64,000 bases of DNA, from positions 62,001-126,000 of the forward strand of contig NZ_JAJUWT010000026.1 in the NCBI RefSeq assembly GCF_021390395.1, given 5' to 3'. The translations under genes and the position numbers were made by a program. Source of the DNA: Saccharothrix sp. S26. Its GTDB lineage: Bacteria > Actinomycetota > Actinomycetes > Mycobacteriales > Pseudonocardiaceae. Shown here in pieces: positions 39,553 to 48,460 of the stretch. Below the pieces are notes generated by a model, which was not told where the DNA came from, searched no databases, and saw only the letters and a program-made list of their open reading frames with translations. Position 1 is the stretch's first letter; every line of letters starts with the position of its first letter.

Positions 39553-42519
39553 TCACCAGGTGTCCACGAACGGGCGTTTCTTGCCGGTCCTGACCTGGAC
39601 GGGGTCGGGGCCGGTGAGCAGGGTGGTGATCCAGCGGCGCGTGTCGGCCGGGTCGATCACGTCGTCGATCTCGTAGGCGGAGGCCACGTTGAGCGCCTTG
39701 CCGTGCTCGTAGGCGGCGGAGACCATCGCCTCGAACATCTCCTCGCGCTGCGCGGGGTCGTCGATCGCGTCCAGCTCGCGCCGGTACCCCAGCCGCACCG
39801 CGCCTTCCAGCCCCATCGGGCCGAACTCGCCGCTGGGCCACGACACCGCGAACAGCGGCACCTTCAAGCTGCCCGCCGCCATGGCCTGCGCGCCGAGCCC
39901 GTAGGCCTTGCGCAGCGCCACGAACCCGAACGGCACGTCGAGGTTCGCGCCGGCCACGAGCATCCGGGTCAGGTGCCGCACGGTCGCGGTGCGCTCGGCG
40001 TCCGGTCCGACCATGAACCCCGGCGTGTCGCACAGCGACACCACGGGCAGGTCGAACGCGTCGCACAGCCGCAGGAACCGCGCGGCCTTGTCGGCGGAGT
40101 CGGCGTCGATCGCGCCGCCGAGGTGGCCGGGGTCGTTGGCGATCAGCCCGAGCGGCTTGCCCTCGACCCGGATCAGCGCGGTGACGATGCCGCGCCCGAA
40201 CTCGGGTCGCAGCTCCAGCACCGAGCCGGTGTCGGCGACGGTCCCCACCACCGACCGCACGTCGTAGGCGCGGACCCGGTTCTCCGGCACGAGGTGGCGC
40301 AGCAGCCGCTGGTCGGCGCACTCCCAGGTGTCCACCGGGCCCTGGAAGTACGACAAGTACTTCTTGGCCACCGCGACGGCCTCGGCCTCGTCGGCCACGA
40401 GCACGTCGATCACGCCGTTGGGCACCTGCACGTCGACCGGCCCGACCTCCTCCGGCCGGAACACGCCGAGCCCGCCGCCCTCGATCATGGCCGGGCCGCC
40501 CATGCCGATGGTGGCGTCACGGGTCGCGATCACCACGTCGCACGTGCCCAGCAGCACGGCGTTGCCCGCGAAGCACCGGCCGGACGCGATGCCGACCAGC
40601 GGCACCAGCCCGGACAGCTTGGCGAACAGGTGGAACGCCATGCAGTCCAGCCAGCTCACGCCACCGTGGTCGGTGTCGCCGGGCCGTCCGCCGCCCCCCT
40701 CGGCGAACAGCACCACGGGCAGCCGCTTCTGCTCGGCCAGCGTGAACATCCGGTCCTTCTTGGCGTGGTTGCGGATGCCCTGGGTGCCGGCCAGCACCGT
40801 GTAGTCGTAGGACATCGCGACGACCTGGCCGCCGTTGACCCGGCCGACGCCCGCCACCAGCCCGTCGGCGGGCGTGCGCTCGACCAGCTCGTCCAACGAC
40901 CGGCGGCGGCGTTGCGCGGCGATGGCCAGCCCGCCGTACTCGACGAAGTCCTCGCACAGGTCGGCGATGTTCTCCCGGACCGTGCGCCGGCCGGCCGCGT
41001 GCCGCTTCGCCTCCGCCTCGGGCCGGGAGAAGTCGTGCCGCGCCAGCGTTTCCGCGAGGTCGGGACGCACGTCGTCCAGGTCGACCTCGACGGCCTTCTC
41101 CTCGACGGCGACGTCCACCCCCTCGGCGAGCAGCGCGCCTTCCGCGACCGTGTCGCCGACCTCGACCAGCACCCGCGCGTCGCCGATCGGCACGACGTGC
41201 TGCATCTTCATCGCTTCCACGACGACCGTGCCGTCCTCGATCGCGACGACGGTCCCCTGCACGGGAGTACGCGCTCCGGTGTCCTCGCGGGGCAACGAGT
41301 CGACCAGGCCCGTGTGGGCCTTCAGGACGTCCGGGTGGTCCAGGAGCCCGCGCAGGAAGCCGATGTTGGTCCGCGCGCCGTCCACGGTGAACTCGTCCAG
41401 GGCGCGGCGGGCGCGGCGCAGGGCGGTGTCCAGGTCGTCGGCGTGCACCACGACCTTGGCCAGCAGCGGGTCGAAGCCGAGGCCCGCCCGGTAGCCGACG
41501 GACGCGTGCGTGTCGACGCGCACGCCCGGCCCGGTCGGGGGAACGAACGCCGACAACCGTCCCGTGGACGTCAGGCTCACGCGCAGTTGCAGCGCGCTGC
41601 CGCGGGGCGTGTGGGTCAGGTCCGGCTCGACCTCGGTCGCGAGCAGCAGTTGGGCCCGCACCAGGTCCAGCCCGGTGACCTGCTCGGTGACGGTGTGCTC
41701 GACCTGGAGCCTCGGGTTGGCCTCCAGGAACGCGAACCGGCCGTCCGGCGCGACCAGGAACTCGACCGTGCCCAGCCCGGTGTAGCGGACGGCGCGCGCG
41801 ATCGTGGCCGCCGCCTCGTGCAGCGCGGACCGCAGGCCGGGGGAGAGGTCCGGTGCGGGCGCGATCTCGACCAGCTTCTGGTGCCGGGCCTGCAACGAGC
41901 AGTCCCGGTCGCCGAGCACCGTCGTGCCGACGAGCTGCACCTCCACGTGCCGCGCGGGTTCCAGCAGCTCCTCCACGAACACGGTGCCGTCGCCGAACGC
42001 GGCCAGCGCCTCGGCCCGGCACCGCTCGACCGCGGCGGCGAGGTCGGCCAGTCGCCGCACCACCCGCACGCCCTTGCCGCCACCGCCCGCGACGGCCTTC
42101 ACGACCACCGCGCCGTGCGCGCGGAAGAAGTCCTCGAACCCGTGGTCGGCACCCGCGAGCACGGGTACGCCCACCTCGGCGGCCAGCGCGCGGGCCCGGC
42201 CCTTGTCGCCGAGCAGCTCCAGCACCTCCGGCGGTGGTCCGACGAACGTCAGCCCGGCCTCGGCGCAGCGGCGGGCGAACCCGGCGTTCTCGGCCAGGAA
42301 CCCGTAGCCGGGGTGCACCAGGTCGCACCCCTCGGCGGCGGCGAGCACGGCGTCCACGTCGAGGTAGGAGCCGCGCAGCCGGACCGCGCGGTCGGCGTAC
42401 CGACCGTGCGCGTCATCGGAGTCGGTGACCAGGGCGACGGTCCGCCAGCCGAGGTCGGCGGCGGCGCGCAGCACCCGGACGGCGATCTCTCCCCGGTTGG
42501 CGACGAGCAGCGTGGGCAC
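39553..42519 (-). CDS. Single-chain biotin-dependent acyl-CoA carboxylase
   Basis: A 988-residue fusion. Residues 1-about 400 are a biotin carboxylase (ANRGEIAVRVLRAA, VVVKAVAGGGGKGVRVV ATP-grasp loop, LEANPRLQVEHTVTE). Residues about 415-475 are a biotinyl domain with the biotin lysine in VVEAMKMQHV. Residues about 490-988 are a carboxyltransferase of the beta-chain type (GLVAGVGRVNGGQVVAMSYD, GRCFAGNAVLLGTCD, CDTPGFMVGPDAERT, PMGLEGAVRLGYRRELD). Most actinobacteria split these between two subunits. The substrate is unknown. GTG 42519 has AGGAGG six bases upstream, and a TetR-type operator lies directly before it. Confidence 0.9.
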   Translation of the reverse strand: MPTLLVANRGEIAVRVLRAAADLGWRTVALVTDSDDAHGRYADRAVRLRGSYLDVDAVLAAAEGCDLVHPGYGFLAENAGFARRCAEAGLTFVGPPPEVLELLGDKGRARALAAEVGVPVLAGADHGFEDFFRAHGAVVVKAVAGGGGKGVRVVRRLADLAAAVERCRAEALAAFGDGTVFVEELLEPARHVEVQLVGTTVLGDRDCSLQARHQKLVEIAPAPDLSPGLRSALHEAAATIARAVRYTGLGTVEFLVAPDGRFAFLEANPRLQVEHTVTEQVTGLDLVRAQLLLATEVEPDLTHTPRGSALQLRVSLTSTGRLSAFVPPTGPGVRVDTHASVGYRAGLGFDPLLAKVVVHADDLDTALRRARRALDEFTVDGARTNIGFLRGLLDHPDVLKAHTGLVDSLPREDTGARTPVQGTVVAIEDGTVVVEAMKMQHVVPIGDARVLVEVGDTVAEGALLAEGVDVAVEEKAVEVDLDDVRPDLAETLARHDFSRPEAEAKRHAAGRRTVRENIADLCEDFVEYGGLAIAAQRRRRSLDELVERTPADGLVAGVGRVNGGQVVAMSYDYTVLAGTQGIRNHAKKDRMFTLAEQKRLPVVLFAEGGGGRPGDTDHGGVSWLDCMAFHLFAKLSGLVPLVGIASGRCFAGNAVLLGTCDVVIATRDATIGMGGPAMIEGGGLGVFRPEEVGPVDVQVPNGVIDVLVADEAEAVAVAKKYLSYFQGPVDTWECADQRLLRHLVPENRVRAYDVRSVVGTVADTGSVLELRPEFGRGIVTALIRVEGKPLGLIANDPGHLGGAIDADSADKAARFLRLCDAFDLPVVSLCDTPGFMVGPDAERTATVRHLTRMLVAGANLDVPFGFVALRKAYGLGAQAMAAGSLKVPLFAVSWPSGEFGPMGLEGAVRLGYRRELDAIDDPAQREEMFEAMVSAAYEHGKALNVASAYEIDDVIDPADTRRWITTLLTGPDPVQVRTGKKRPFVDTW

Positions 42520-42528
42520 TGGAACCTC

Positions 42529-42544
42529 CTGAGCGACCGCTTAG
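42529..42544. promoter_or_regulatory. CTAAGC-type operator upstream of the carboxylase
   Basis: CTGAGC-GACC-GCTTAG differs at one position from the perfect CTAAGC-N4-GCTTAG palindrome seen three more times in this window. It abuts the carboxylase ribosome binding site, so binding there would block transcription or translation initiation. Confidence 0.6.
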
Positions 42545-42564
42545 TATGTGACCGCGGTCGCATA
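42545..42564. promoter_or_regulatory. Adjacent 20-bp palindrome
   Basis: TATGTGACCGCGGTCGCATA is symmetric apart from one base pair per arm and starts immediately after the CTAAGC-type site. It could be a second operator or part of a composite site between the divergent carboxylase and SpoOM genes. Confidence 0.45.
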
Positions 42565-42676
42565 GTGGCACCCGCGCTTAGCGTTCGTCCAGAGGGAACC
42601 GATGCACCCATCAAGGCGTCCTTGGAGAAACCCGAGGTCAAGGGCGTGACACACAGCAGGCCAGGAGGCACTCACC

Positions 42677-43474
42677 GTGGTTTTCAAGAGGATGTTGCGC
42701 GCGTTCGGAGTCGGCGGTCCCTCGGTGGACACGGTCCTGGCCAACCCCAACGCGCGACCCGGTGAGCTGCTCACCGGCGAGGTGCGCATCGCGGGCGGCG
42801 ACCACGCCGCCGACATCGACCACGTCAAGCTGTCGCTGGTCACCCGGGTCGAGGTGGAGAGCGGCGACAACGAGTACAACCGCGACGTCGAGTTCGCCCA
42901 GGTGGTGGTCGGGCAGCGGATCACCGTCGCGCCGGGGCAGCACCTGGTGCTGCCGTTCCAGTTCCCCGTGCCGCTGGAGACGCCGCTGACCGTCGTGCAC
43001 GGCCGGCACCTGCACGGCATGACGATGGGCCTGCGCACCGAGCTGGAGGTGCGCGGCGCGATCGACCCCGGCGACCTCGACCCGGTGGCCGTGCACCCGA
43101 CCCGGTCGCAGGAGCACGTGCTCAACGCGTTCGGGGCCCTCGGCTTCCGCTTCCAGCGTGCCGACAACGAGTCCGGGCGCATCCACGGCGTGCCGCAGCG
43201 GCTGCCGTTCTACCAGGAGATCGAGTTCCTGCCGCCGGGGCAGTTCCTGGCCAAGATCAGCCAGTTGGAGCTGACCTTCGTGACCGACCAGCACCACCTG
43301 TACGTGGTGCTGGAGGCCGACCGGCGCGGCGGGCTGTTCCGGGCGGGCGGCGACACGTTCGGGCACTTCGCCATGTCGCACGATGAGGTGATCCGCACGG
43401 ACTGGGCGGCGCTGCTGCACCAGTGGATGGACCAGGTGGCCGGGCGGCGATCTTCCCACGGTTTCGGCCACTAG
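42677..43474 (+). CDS. SpoOM-family arrestin-like protein
   Basis: A 265-residue protein with the two-beta-sandwich arrestin-like pattern of Spo0M: MVFKRMLRAFGVGGPSVDTVL at the N-terminus, PGELLTGEVRIAGGDHAADI, VSG-like strands RITVAPGQHLVLPFQFPVP, and LRTELEVRGAIDPGDLDPVAVHP. It is linked in Bacillus to sporulation control and cytoskeleton interaction; in actinomycetes the role is unclear. GTG 42677 has AGGAGG upstream. Confidence 0.85.
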   Translation: MVFKRMLRAFGVGGPSVDTVLANPNARPGELLTGEVRIAGGDHAADIDHVKLSLVTRVEVESGDNEYNRDVEFAQVVVGQRITVAPGQHLVLPFQFPVPLETPLTVVHGRHLHGMTMGLRTELEVRGAIDPGDLDPVAVHPTRSQEHVLNAFGALGFRFQRADNESGRIHGVPQRLPFYQEIEFLPPGQFLAKISQLELTFVTDQHHLYVVLEADRRGGLFRAGGDTFGHFAMSHDEVIRTDWAALLHQWMDQVAGRRSSHGFGH

Positions 43475-43627
43475 GGCGGCCGTCGCGCGGGCCGTCGCGG
43501 CGGGGGACCGCGGCCGCCAGGCGTGTGGTTGGGGCTGCGGACGGCGTCCCGGGTGGGGATGATGAGCGGTGAGGCCCTCGGCGAGGTCGGGGACTTCTTC
43601 GAAGGCGACTAACCCGCAGGAGGCATC

Positions 43628-43900
43628 GTGGGCATCGGCGGTGTGATCAGCGCTCTGATCGTGGGTCTCATCCTCGGTTTGCTGGGCAAGCTCGTGGCGC
43701 CGGGCAAGCAGGCCATCCCCATCTGGCTGACGATCATCGTCGGCATCGTGGCGGCGTTCATCGGCACGTTCATCGCCCGGGCGCTCGGCGTCGAGGACAC
43801 GCCCGGCATCGACTGGATCGAGGTCATCGTGCAGGTGATCATCGCCGCCATCGGCGTCAGCCTCGTGGCGGGGTTCTACGGCAAGAAATCCGTTCGCTAG
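43628..43900 (+). CDS. GlsB/YeaQ/YmgE stress-response membrane protein
   Basis: A 90-residue protein with three membrane helices. The GVISALIVGLILGLLGKLVAPGKQ start and TIIVGIVAAFIGTFIA segment are those of the transglycosylase-associated GlsB/YeaQ family. Members are stress-induced; no enzymatic activity is known. GTG 43628 has AGGAGG upstream. A strong hairpin lies 54 bp after the stop. Its presence alongside the Asp23 operon elsewhere in the window is notable, since GlsB and Gls24 genes are neighbours in some Gram-positives. Confidence 0.85.
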   Translation: MGIGGVISALIVGLILGLLGKLVAPGKQAIPIWLTIIVGIVAAFIGTFIARALGVEDTPGIDWIEVIVQVIIAAIGVSLVAGFYGKKSVR

Positions 43901-43953
43901 ACCACGCACGCCGGACCGCCGACCGACCGACAGCCCTGCCCGGAGGGGTTTGC

Positions 43954-43982
43954 GCAGGGGTCCTCGCCACGAGGACCCCTGC
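43954..43982. terminator. Strong bidirectional terminator hairpin
   Basis: A perfect 13-bp stem (GCAGGGGTCCTCG and complement) with a 3-nt CCA loop, between the convergent GlsB-type and P450 genes. The outer CAGGGGTCC resembles the hairpin at 58791. Confidence 0.85.
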
Positions 43983-44066
43983 CGTTCGTTCACCCGGTGG
44001 TCAGTGCACGTGACGCATGATCGTCCCCCTTCCCGTCGCCGCCGGGCGTGATCGCCGGCGGCATTG

Positions 44067-45236
44067 TCATCCCGTCGCCACGACGAGCCGTTCGAGGCCG
44101 CGCAACGTGGCGTTGCGGCGGAACACCGGCTCCGCCACGAGCCGCAGCCCCGGGTGGTCGCGGGCCGCGGCGGTCAGCACCGCCCGCGCCAGCACCAGGG
44201 CGAGCGTCGAGCCGGGGCAGGCGTGCGGCCCCCGGCCGAAACCCAGGTGCGGGTTGGGCACGCGGTCGAAGCGCACCGCGCCCGGCTCGGCGAACACGTC
44301 CGGATCGCGGTTGGCCGCGCCGAGCAGCACGGTGACGGTCTCGCCCGCGCGGATCGGCCGCCCGGCCAGCTCCGCGTCCGCCACGCAGCCGCGGGCCTCC
44401 GCCTGCACCGGCCCCGCGAGCCGCACGAGCTCCTGGAGCGCCGCGTCGGGCACGCCGTCCGCGAACCGCTCCAGCGTCCCCGGTTCGTCCAGGCACGCGA
44501 GCAGCGCGTTGCCGAGCAGGCGGCTCGCCGACTCGTAGCCGGAGTGCAGGACGACCCGCAGCGAGTTGCGCAGCACGCCCTCGTCGACCGAGTCGTCGCG
44601 GTGCGCGGCCAGGAAGGCGATCATCCCGTCGCGGGTCGGGTGCGCGAGCCAGCCGCCGGTCAGTTCCGCCAGCTCGGCCCGCGCCCGCCGGCCCGGCGTC
44701 GCGGTCTCGGGGCGCAGCGCGTAGTCCATGGAGTCCACGATCGCCGAGGACAGCCCGGCGAACGACGCGGTGTCGGGCGGGTCCGCGCCGAGCACGTCGG
44801 TGACCGCCTCCAGCGCGAGCGGCACCGCGAAGTCGGCCATGAAGTCGAACGACGGCCGACGCGCCAGCGCGTCGAGCCGGGCGCGGACGCGGTCGTCCAC
44901 CCGGCGGGCGAAGCCCTCCCAGTCCCGCGCCCGGAACGCGGCCACGAGCAGCTTCCGCGCCGCCGTGTGCTCCGGCGGGTCGAGGGTCTGCACCGACAGC
45001 GCCGAGGGCGGCACGTCGTCGCCGATGCGGCGCCAGTCCGAGCAGAAGCGCCCAACGTCCAGCAGCACGGCGGCGCACGTCGCGTGGTCGGCCACCACCC
45101 AGGAATCCAGGACCTCGCTGCGCCAGACCCGGTCGCGGCGGCGCACCGCCGACCACACCGATTCCGGATCCCGCAGGCCGCGCGGCGTGAGCAGGTCGGG
45201 CAGGGGGTCGTTCCCCACCGGCGTGCCGATGACCAC
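44067..45236 (-). CDS. Cytochrome P450
   Basis: A 389-residue bacterial P450. The heme-binding loop is LGFGRGPHACPG (Cys ligand about residue 335), the K-helix ExxR is ELVR, and the I-helix reads VLHSGYESASRL, where Ser replaces the usual proton-relay Thr. RPLSVQTLDPPEHTAARKL-type C-helix sequence is present (LDPPEHTAARKLLVAAF). There is no adjacent ferredoxin or reductase gene and no biosynthetic cluster, so the substrate is unknown. Start is GTG 45236. Confidence 0.9.
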   Translation of the reverse strand: MVIGTPVGNDPLPDLLTPRGLRDPESVWSAVRRRDRVWRSEVLDSWVVADHATCAAVLLDVGRFCSDWRRIGDDVPPSALSVQTLDPPEHTAARKLLVAAFRARDWEGFARRVDDRVRARLDALARRPSFDFMADFAVPLALEAVTDVLGADPPDTASFAGLSSAIVDSMDYALRPETATPGRRARAELAELTGGWLAHPTRDGMIAFLAAHRDDSVDEGVLRNSLRVVLHSGYESASRLLGNALLACLDEPGTLERFADGVPDAALQELVRLAGPVQAEARGCVADAELAGRPIRAGETVTVLLGAANRDPDVFAEPGAVRFDRVPNPHLGFGRGPHACPGSTLALVLARAVLTAAARDHPGLRLVAEPVFRRNATLRGLERLVVATG

Positions 45237-45386
45237 GACGACCTCCCAGCGCCCGGAAGCGGCGACGATGCGGCTCTCCCCTCCCAGGGTGCACGCCCGC
45301 CCGTCGCGAACGGGTGACGGACGACCGCCATCACCCGATCCAACGACACCCGATCCAGTGACACCGGGACGTGCCCGGTCCCCGGG

Positions 45387-46004
45387 TCAGGCCGCGCCCA
45401 CCATCCGCAGCACCAGGTCGGCGTAGAGGTCGCCGATCTCGGCCGGCGTGCGGTGGCCCGTCGGCCGGTACCAGCGGGCCACGTCGATGCACAGCGACAG
45501 CACCGCGAGGGTCGCGCCACGCACGTCCGGCACGTCGAACGCGCCCGCCGCGACGCCGTCGGAGATCATGTCCCGCACCGCGGCCTCGATCCGCCGCCGC
45601 AGCTCCACCACCTCGGTCAGGTGCTCCGGCGTCAACGCGCTCAGCTCGTACTGCACGACCCGCGCCGTCGTGTGGTACTCCGCGTGCCACGACGCGAACG
45701 CCCGCACCGCCGCCGCCAACCGTCCCGCCGGGTCCACCTCGGACACACCGGTCAGCACCGCCAACGACGTCGCGTGCCCGATCCGCGAGATCTGGAACAG
45801 CAGTTCCTCTTTGGACCGGTAGTGGATGTAGACCGCCGCGGGTGACATGCCGGCCTGCGCCGCGATGTCACGGGTCGTCGTCGCGTGGTACCCGCGCACC
45901 GAGAACGCGGCGGCGGCGGCGATCAGCATCCGCCGGGCCGCCGGCGGCGTCACCGAGGACCACGTCTCGTCCAGGAGTGCGAACTCACCACTGGTCGTCG
46001 TCAC
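45387..46004 (-). CDS. TetR-family regulator of the acyl-CoA genes
   Basis: A 205-residue regulator. HTH residues about 24-70: MLIAAAAAFSVRGYHATTTRDIAAQ, then MSPAAVYIHYRSKEELLFQI. The C-terminal domain (YHTTARVVQYELSALTPEHLTEV) is of the type seen in repressors of fatty-acid and acyl-CoA degradation genes. GTG 46004 has AAGGAGG upstream. It is divergent from the acyl-CoA dehydrogenase operon, with tandem CTAAGC-N4-GCTTAG palindromes between, and is the best candidate to bind all four such sites in the window. Confidence 0.87.
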   Translation of the reverse strand: MTTTSGEFALLDETWSSVTPPAARRMLIAAAAAFSVRGYHATTTRDIAAQAGMSPAAVYIHYRSKEELLFQISRIGHATSLAVLTGVSEVDPAGRLAAAVRAFASWHAEYHTTARVVQYELSALTPEHLTEVVELRRRIEAAVRDMISDGVAAGAFDVPDVRGATLAVLSLCIDVARWYRPTGHRTPAEIGDLYADLVLRMVGAA

Positions 46005-46044
46005 AGCCGGCCCTCCTTGACACGAACCCGAACGATACCGCACG

Positions 46045-46078
46045 CTAAGCACACGCTTAGACCTAAGCAACCGCTTAG
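46045..46078. promoter_or_regulatory. Tandem CTAAGC-N4-GCTTAG operators
   Basis: Two perfect 16-bp palindromes, CTAAGCACACGCTTAG (46045-46060) and CTAAGCAACCGCTTAG (46063-46078), 18 bp apart centre to centre, lie between the TetR and acyl-CoA dehydrogenase genes. The second ends 3 bp before the dehydrogenase ribosome binding site. Confidence 0.8.
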
Positions 46079-46094
46079 TATGGAGGATCCGAGA

Positions 46095-47240
46095 GTGCGC
46101 CGCACGTTGTTCGAACCCGACCACGAAGCGTTCCGCGAGACCGCGCAGGCGTTCTGCGACCGCACCCTCAGGCCGAACTACGAGCGGTTCGTCGAGCAGC
46201 GCGCCATCGACCGCGACGTGTGGCTGGAGGCGGGCAAGCAGGGCCTGCTCGGCCTGGAGGTCCCCGAGCAGTACGGCGGCAGCGGCGCGAACGACTACCG
46301 GTTCAACGCCGTGCTGGGCGAGGAGCTGTCCAAGGTCAGCGCCGGCATGTCGTCCTGCCTGGGCATCCACGGCGACGTCGTCGCGCCCTACCTGGTCGAC
46401 CTGTGCACCGAGGAGCAGAAGCAGCGCTGGCTGCCGAGGTTCTGCTCGGGCGAGATGACGACCGCCATCGGCATGACCGAGCCCTCCGGCGGCTCCGACC
46501 TGGCCGCGCTCAAGAGCGCCGCCGTCCGCGACGGCGACGACTGGATCCTCAACGGCTCCAAGACCTTCATCACCAACGGCTTCTCCGCCGACCTGGTCGT
46601 CGTCGCCGCGCGCACCAGCCCGGAGAAGAAGGCCAAGGGCATCACGCTGTTCGCGGTCGAGACCGGCATGAAGGGCTTCGAGCGCGGGCGCAAGCTCGAC
46701 AAGGTCGGCCAGCCCGAGTCCGACACCGCCGAGCTGTTCTTCGAGGACGTCCGCGTGCCGGCCGAGAACGTGATCGGCGAGGTGGACCGGGGCTTCATCT
46801 ACATGATGGAACGCCTGCCGCAGGAACGCCTCGGCGGTGCGATCTCCAACCTGGCCCACGCCAAGCAGATCCTGCTGGAGACGATCGGGTACGCCAAGGA
46901 GCGCAAGGCGTTCGGCCAGGCCATCGGCTCGTTCCAGCACAACAAGTTCACCCTCGCCGAGCTGGTCACCAAGATCGACGTGACGCAGGCGTTCCTGGAC
47001 CAGTGCACCGACGCGCACACCCGGCGCGAGCTGACCGCGGTGGACGCGGCCAAGGCCAAGTGGTGGAGCGCCGACGTGCAGAACGCCGTCATCGACGCGT
47101 GCGTGCAGCTGCACGGCGGCTACGGCTACATGACCGAGTACCGCGTGGCCCGCGCCTGGATGGACGCCCGCGTGACCCGGATCTGGGCCGGCTCCAACGA
47201 GATCATGAAGGAACTCATCGGCCGCGACCTCGGCCTCTAG
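46095..47240 (+). CDS. Acyl-CoA dehydrogenase (IVD/LCAD-type active site)
   Basis: A 381-residue flavin-dependent dehydrogenase. FAD and substrate motifs: MTEPSGGSDLAALKS, FITNGFSADLVVV, ERKAFGQAIGSFQHNKF and LHGGYGYMTEYRVARAW. The position of the MCAD-type catalytic Glu reads RIWAGSNEIM, with Ala in place of Glu, whereas MERLPQERL supplies the Glu used in the isovaleryl/long-chain group. It catalyses alpha,beta-desaturation of an acyl-CoA. GTG 46095 fits the conserved RRTLFEP start and has GGAGG eight bases upstream. Confidence 0.9.
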   Translation: MRRTLFEPDHEAFRETAQAFCDRTLRPNYERFVEQRAIDRDVWLEAGKQGLLGLEVPEQYGGSGANDYRFNAVLGEELSKVSAGMSSCLGIHGDVVAPYLVDLCTEEQKQRWLPRFCSGEMTTAIGMTEPSGGSDLAALKSAAVRDGDDWILNGSKTFITNGFSADLVVVAARTSPEKKAKGITLFAVETGMKGFERGRKLDKVGQPESDTAELFFEDVRVPAENVIGEVDRGFIYMMERLPQERLGGAISNLAHAKQILLETIGYAKERKAFGQAIGSFQHNKFTLAELVTKIDVTQAFLDQCTDAHTRRELTAVDAAKAKWWSADVQNAVIDACVQLHGGYGYMTEYRVARAWMDARVTRIWAGSNEIMKELIGRDLGL

Positions 47241-47257
47241 CCACCAGGAGCACCGCC

Positions 47258-48460
47258 ATGCCCGAGGCTGTCATCGTCGCCACCTCGCGTTCGCCGATCG
47301 GCCGGGCGCGCAAGGGGTCGCTGGTCGACCTGCGCCCGGACGACCTGGCCGCGCAGGTCGTCGCCGCCGCGCTGGACCAAGTGCCGGAACTGGACCGCGC
47401 CGAGATCACCGACCTGCACCTGGGGTGCGCCGAGCCGCAGGACGAGCACGGCCAGAACGTGGCCCGCCGCATCGCCGTCCAGCTCGGCCTGGACACCCTG
47501 CCCGGCACCACGGTCAACCGGTTCTGCGCGTCGTCGGTGCAGACCGCGCGGATGGCCTTCCACGCCATCAAGGCGGGCGAGGGCCACGCGTTCATCAGCG
47601 CCGGCGTGGAGTGCGTCTCGCGCTACCGGCACGGCGACCCGCACTTCAACCCGCTGTTCGACGCCGCACGCGACCGCACGCAGCGCACCGCCGAGACCAA
47701 CGAGCCGTGGCACGACCCGCGCGAGGACGGTGAGCTGCCCGACTACTACATCGCGATGGGCCAGACCGCCGAGAACGTCGCGACCCTGCTCGGCATCGGC
47801 CGCCGCGACCAGGACGAGTTCGGCGTCCGCTCGCACAACCTCGCCGAGAAGGCCATCGCGGACGGCTTCTTCGCCCGCGAGATCACCCCGGTCACCCTCC
47901 CGGACGGCACGGTGGTCTCCACCGACGACGGACCGCGCCAGGGCGTCACCTACGAGGCCGTGTCGGCGCTCAACCCGTCGTTCCGCCCGCAGGGCACCGT
48001 CACGCCCGGCAACTGCTGCCCGCTCAACGACGGCGCGGCGGCCGTGGTCGTCATGAGCGACGTGAGGGCCAAGGAACTGGGGCTGACGCCGTTGGCGCGC
48101 ATCGTGTCCACCGGCGTGTCCGGCCTCTCCCCGGAGATCATGGGCCTCGGCCCGGTCGACGCCACCAAGCAGGCCCTCGCGCACGCGAACCTGACCATCG
48201 ACGACATCGACCTGGTCGAGATCAACGAGGCGTTCGCGGTGCAGGTGCTGGGCAGCCAGCGCGCGCTCGGCATCGACATGGACAAGCTGAACGTGCACGG
48301 CGGCGCGATCGCGCTGGGCCACCCGTTCGGCTCCACCGGCGCCCGCATCATGACCACCCTGATCAACGGGATGCGCGCGCGTGACGCCCAGTTCGGGCTG
48401 GAGACGATGTGCGTCGGCGGCGGTCAGGGCATGGCGATCATCCTGGAGAGGTTGAGCTGA
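47258..48460 (+). CDS. Acetyl-CoA acyltransferase (thiolase)
   Basis: A 400-residue thiolase. The nucleophile Cys is in NRFCASSVQ (about residue 90), the base His in GHPFGSTGAR and the second Cys in CVGGGQG; NEAFAVQ is also present. It cleaves or forms 3-ketoacyl-CoA. It is preceded by the acyl-CoA dehydrogenase (17 bp gap) and followed without gap by an SDR gene, giving three steps of a beta-oxidation-like sequence on one transcript. Confidence 0.92.
   Translation: MPEAVIVATSRSPIGRARKGSLVDLRPDDLAAQVVAAALDQVPELDRAEITDLHLGCAEPQDEHGQNVARRIAVQLGLDTLPGTTVNRFCASSVQTARMAFHAIKAGEGHAFISAGVECVSRYRHGDPHFNPLFDAARDRTQRTAETNEPWHDPREDGELPDYYIAMGQTAENVATLLGIGRRDQDEFGVRSHNLAEKAIADGFFAREITPVTLPDGTVVSTDDGPRQGVTYEAVSALNPSFRPQGTVTPGNCCPLNDGAAAVVVMSDVRAKELGLTPLARIVSTGVSGLSPEIMGLGPVDATKQALAHANLTIDDIDLVEINEAFAVQVLGSQRALGIDMDKLNVHGGAIALGHPFGSTGARIMTTLINGMRARDAQFGLETMCVGGGQGMAIILERLS

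Noticed and set aside
43560-43613. 17-codon frame (MMSGEALGEVGDFFEGD) before the GlsB-type gene
   Set aside because: Looks like a possible leader peptide, but the upstream G-rich sequence is not a convincing ribosome binding site and nothing indicates attenuation.
44067-45236. Biosynthetic gene cluster around the P450
   Set aside because: No PKS, NRPS, terpene or tailoring genes are nearby; neighbours are a stress membrane protein and an acyl-CoA catabolic operon.
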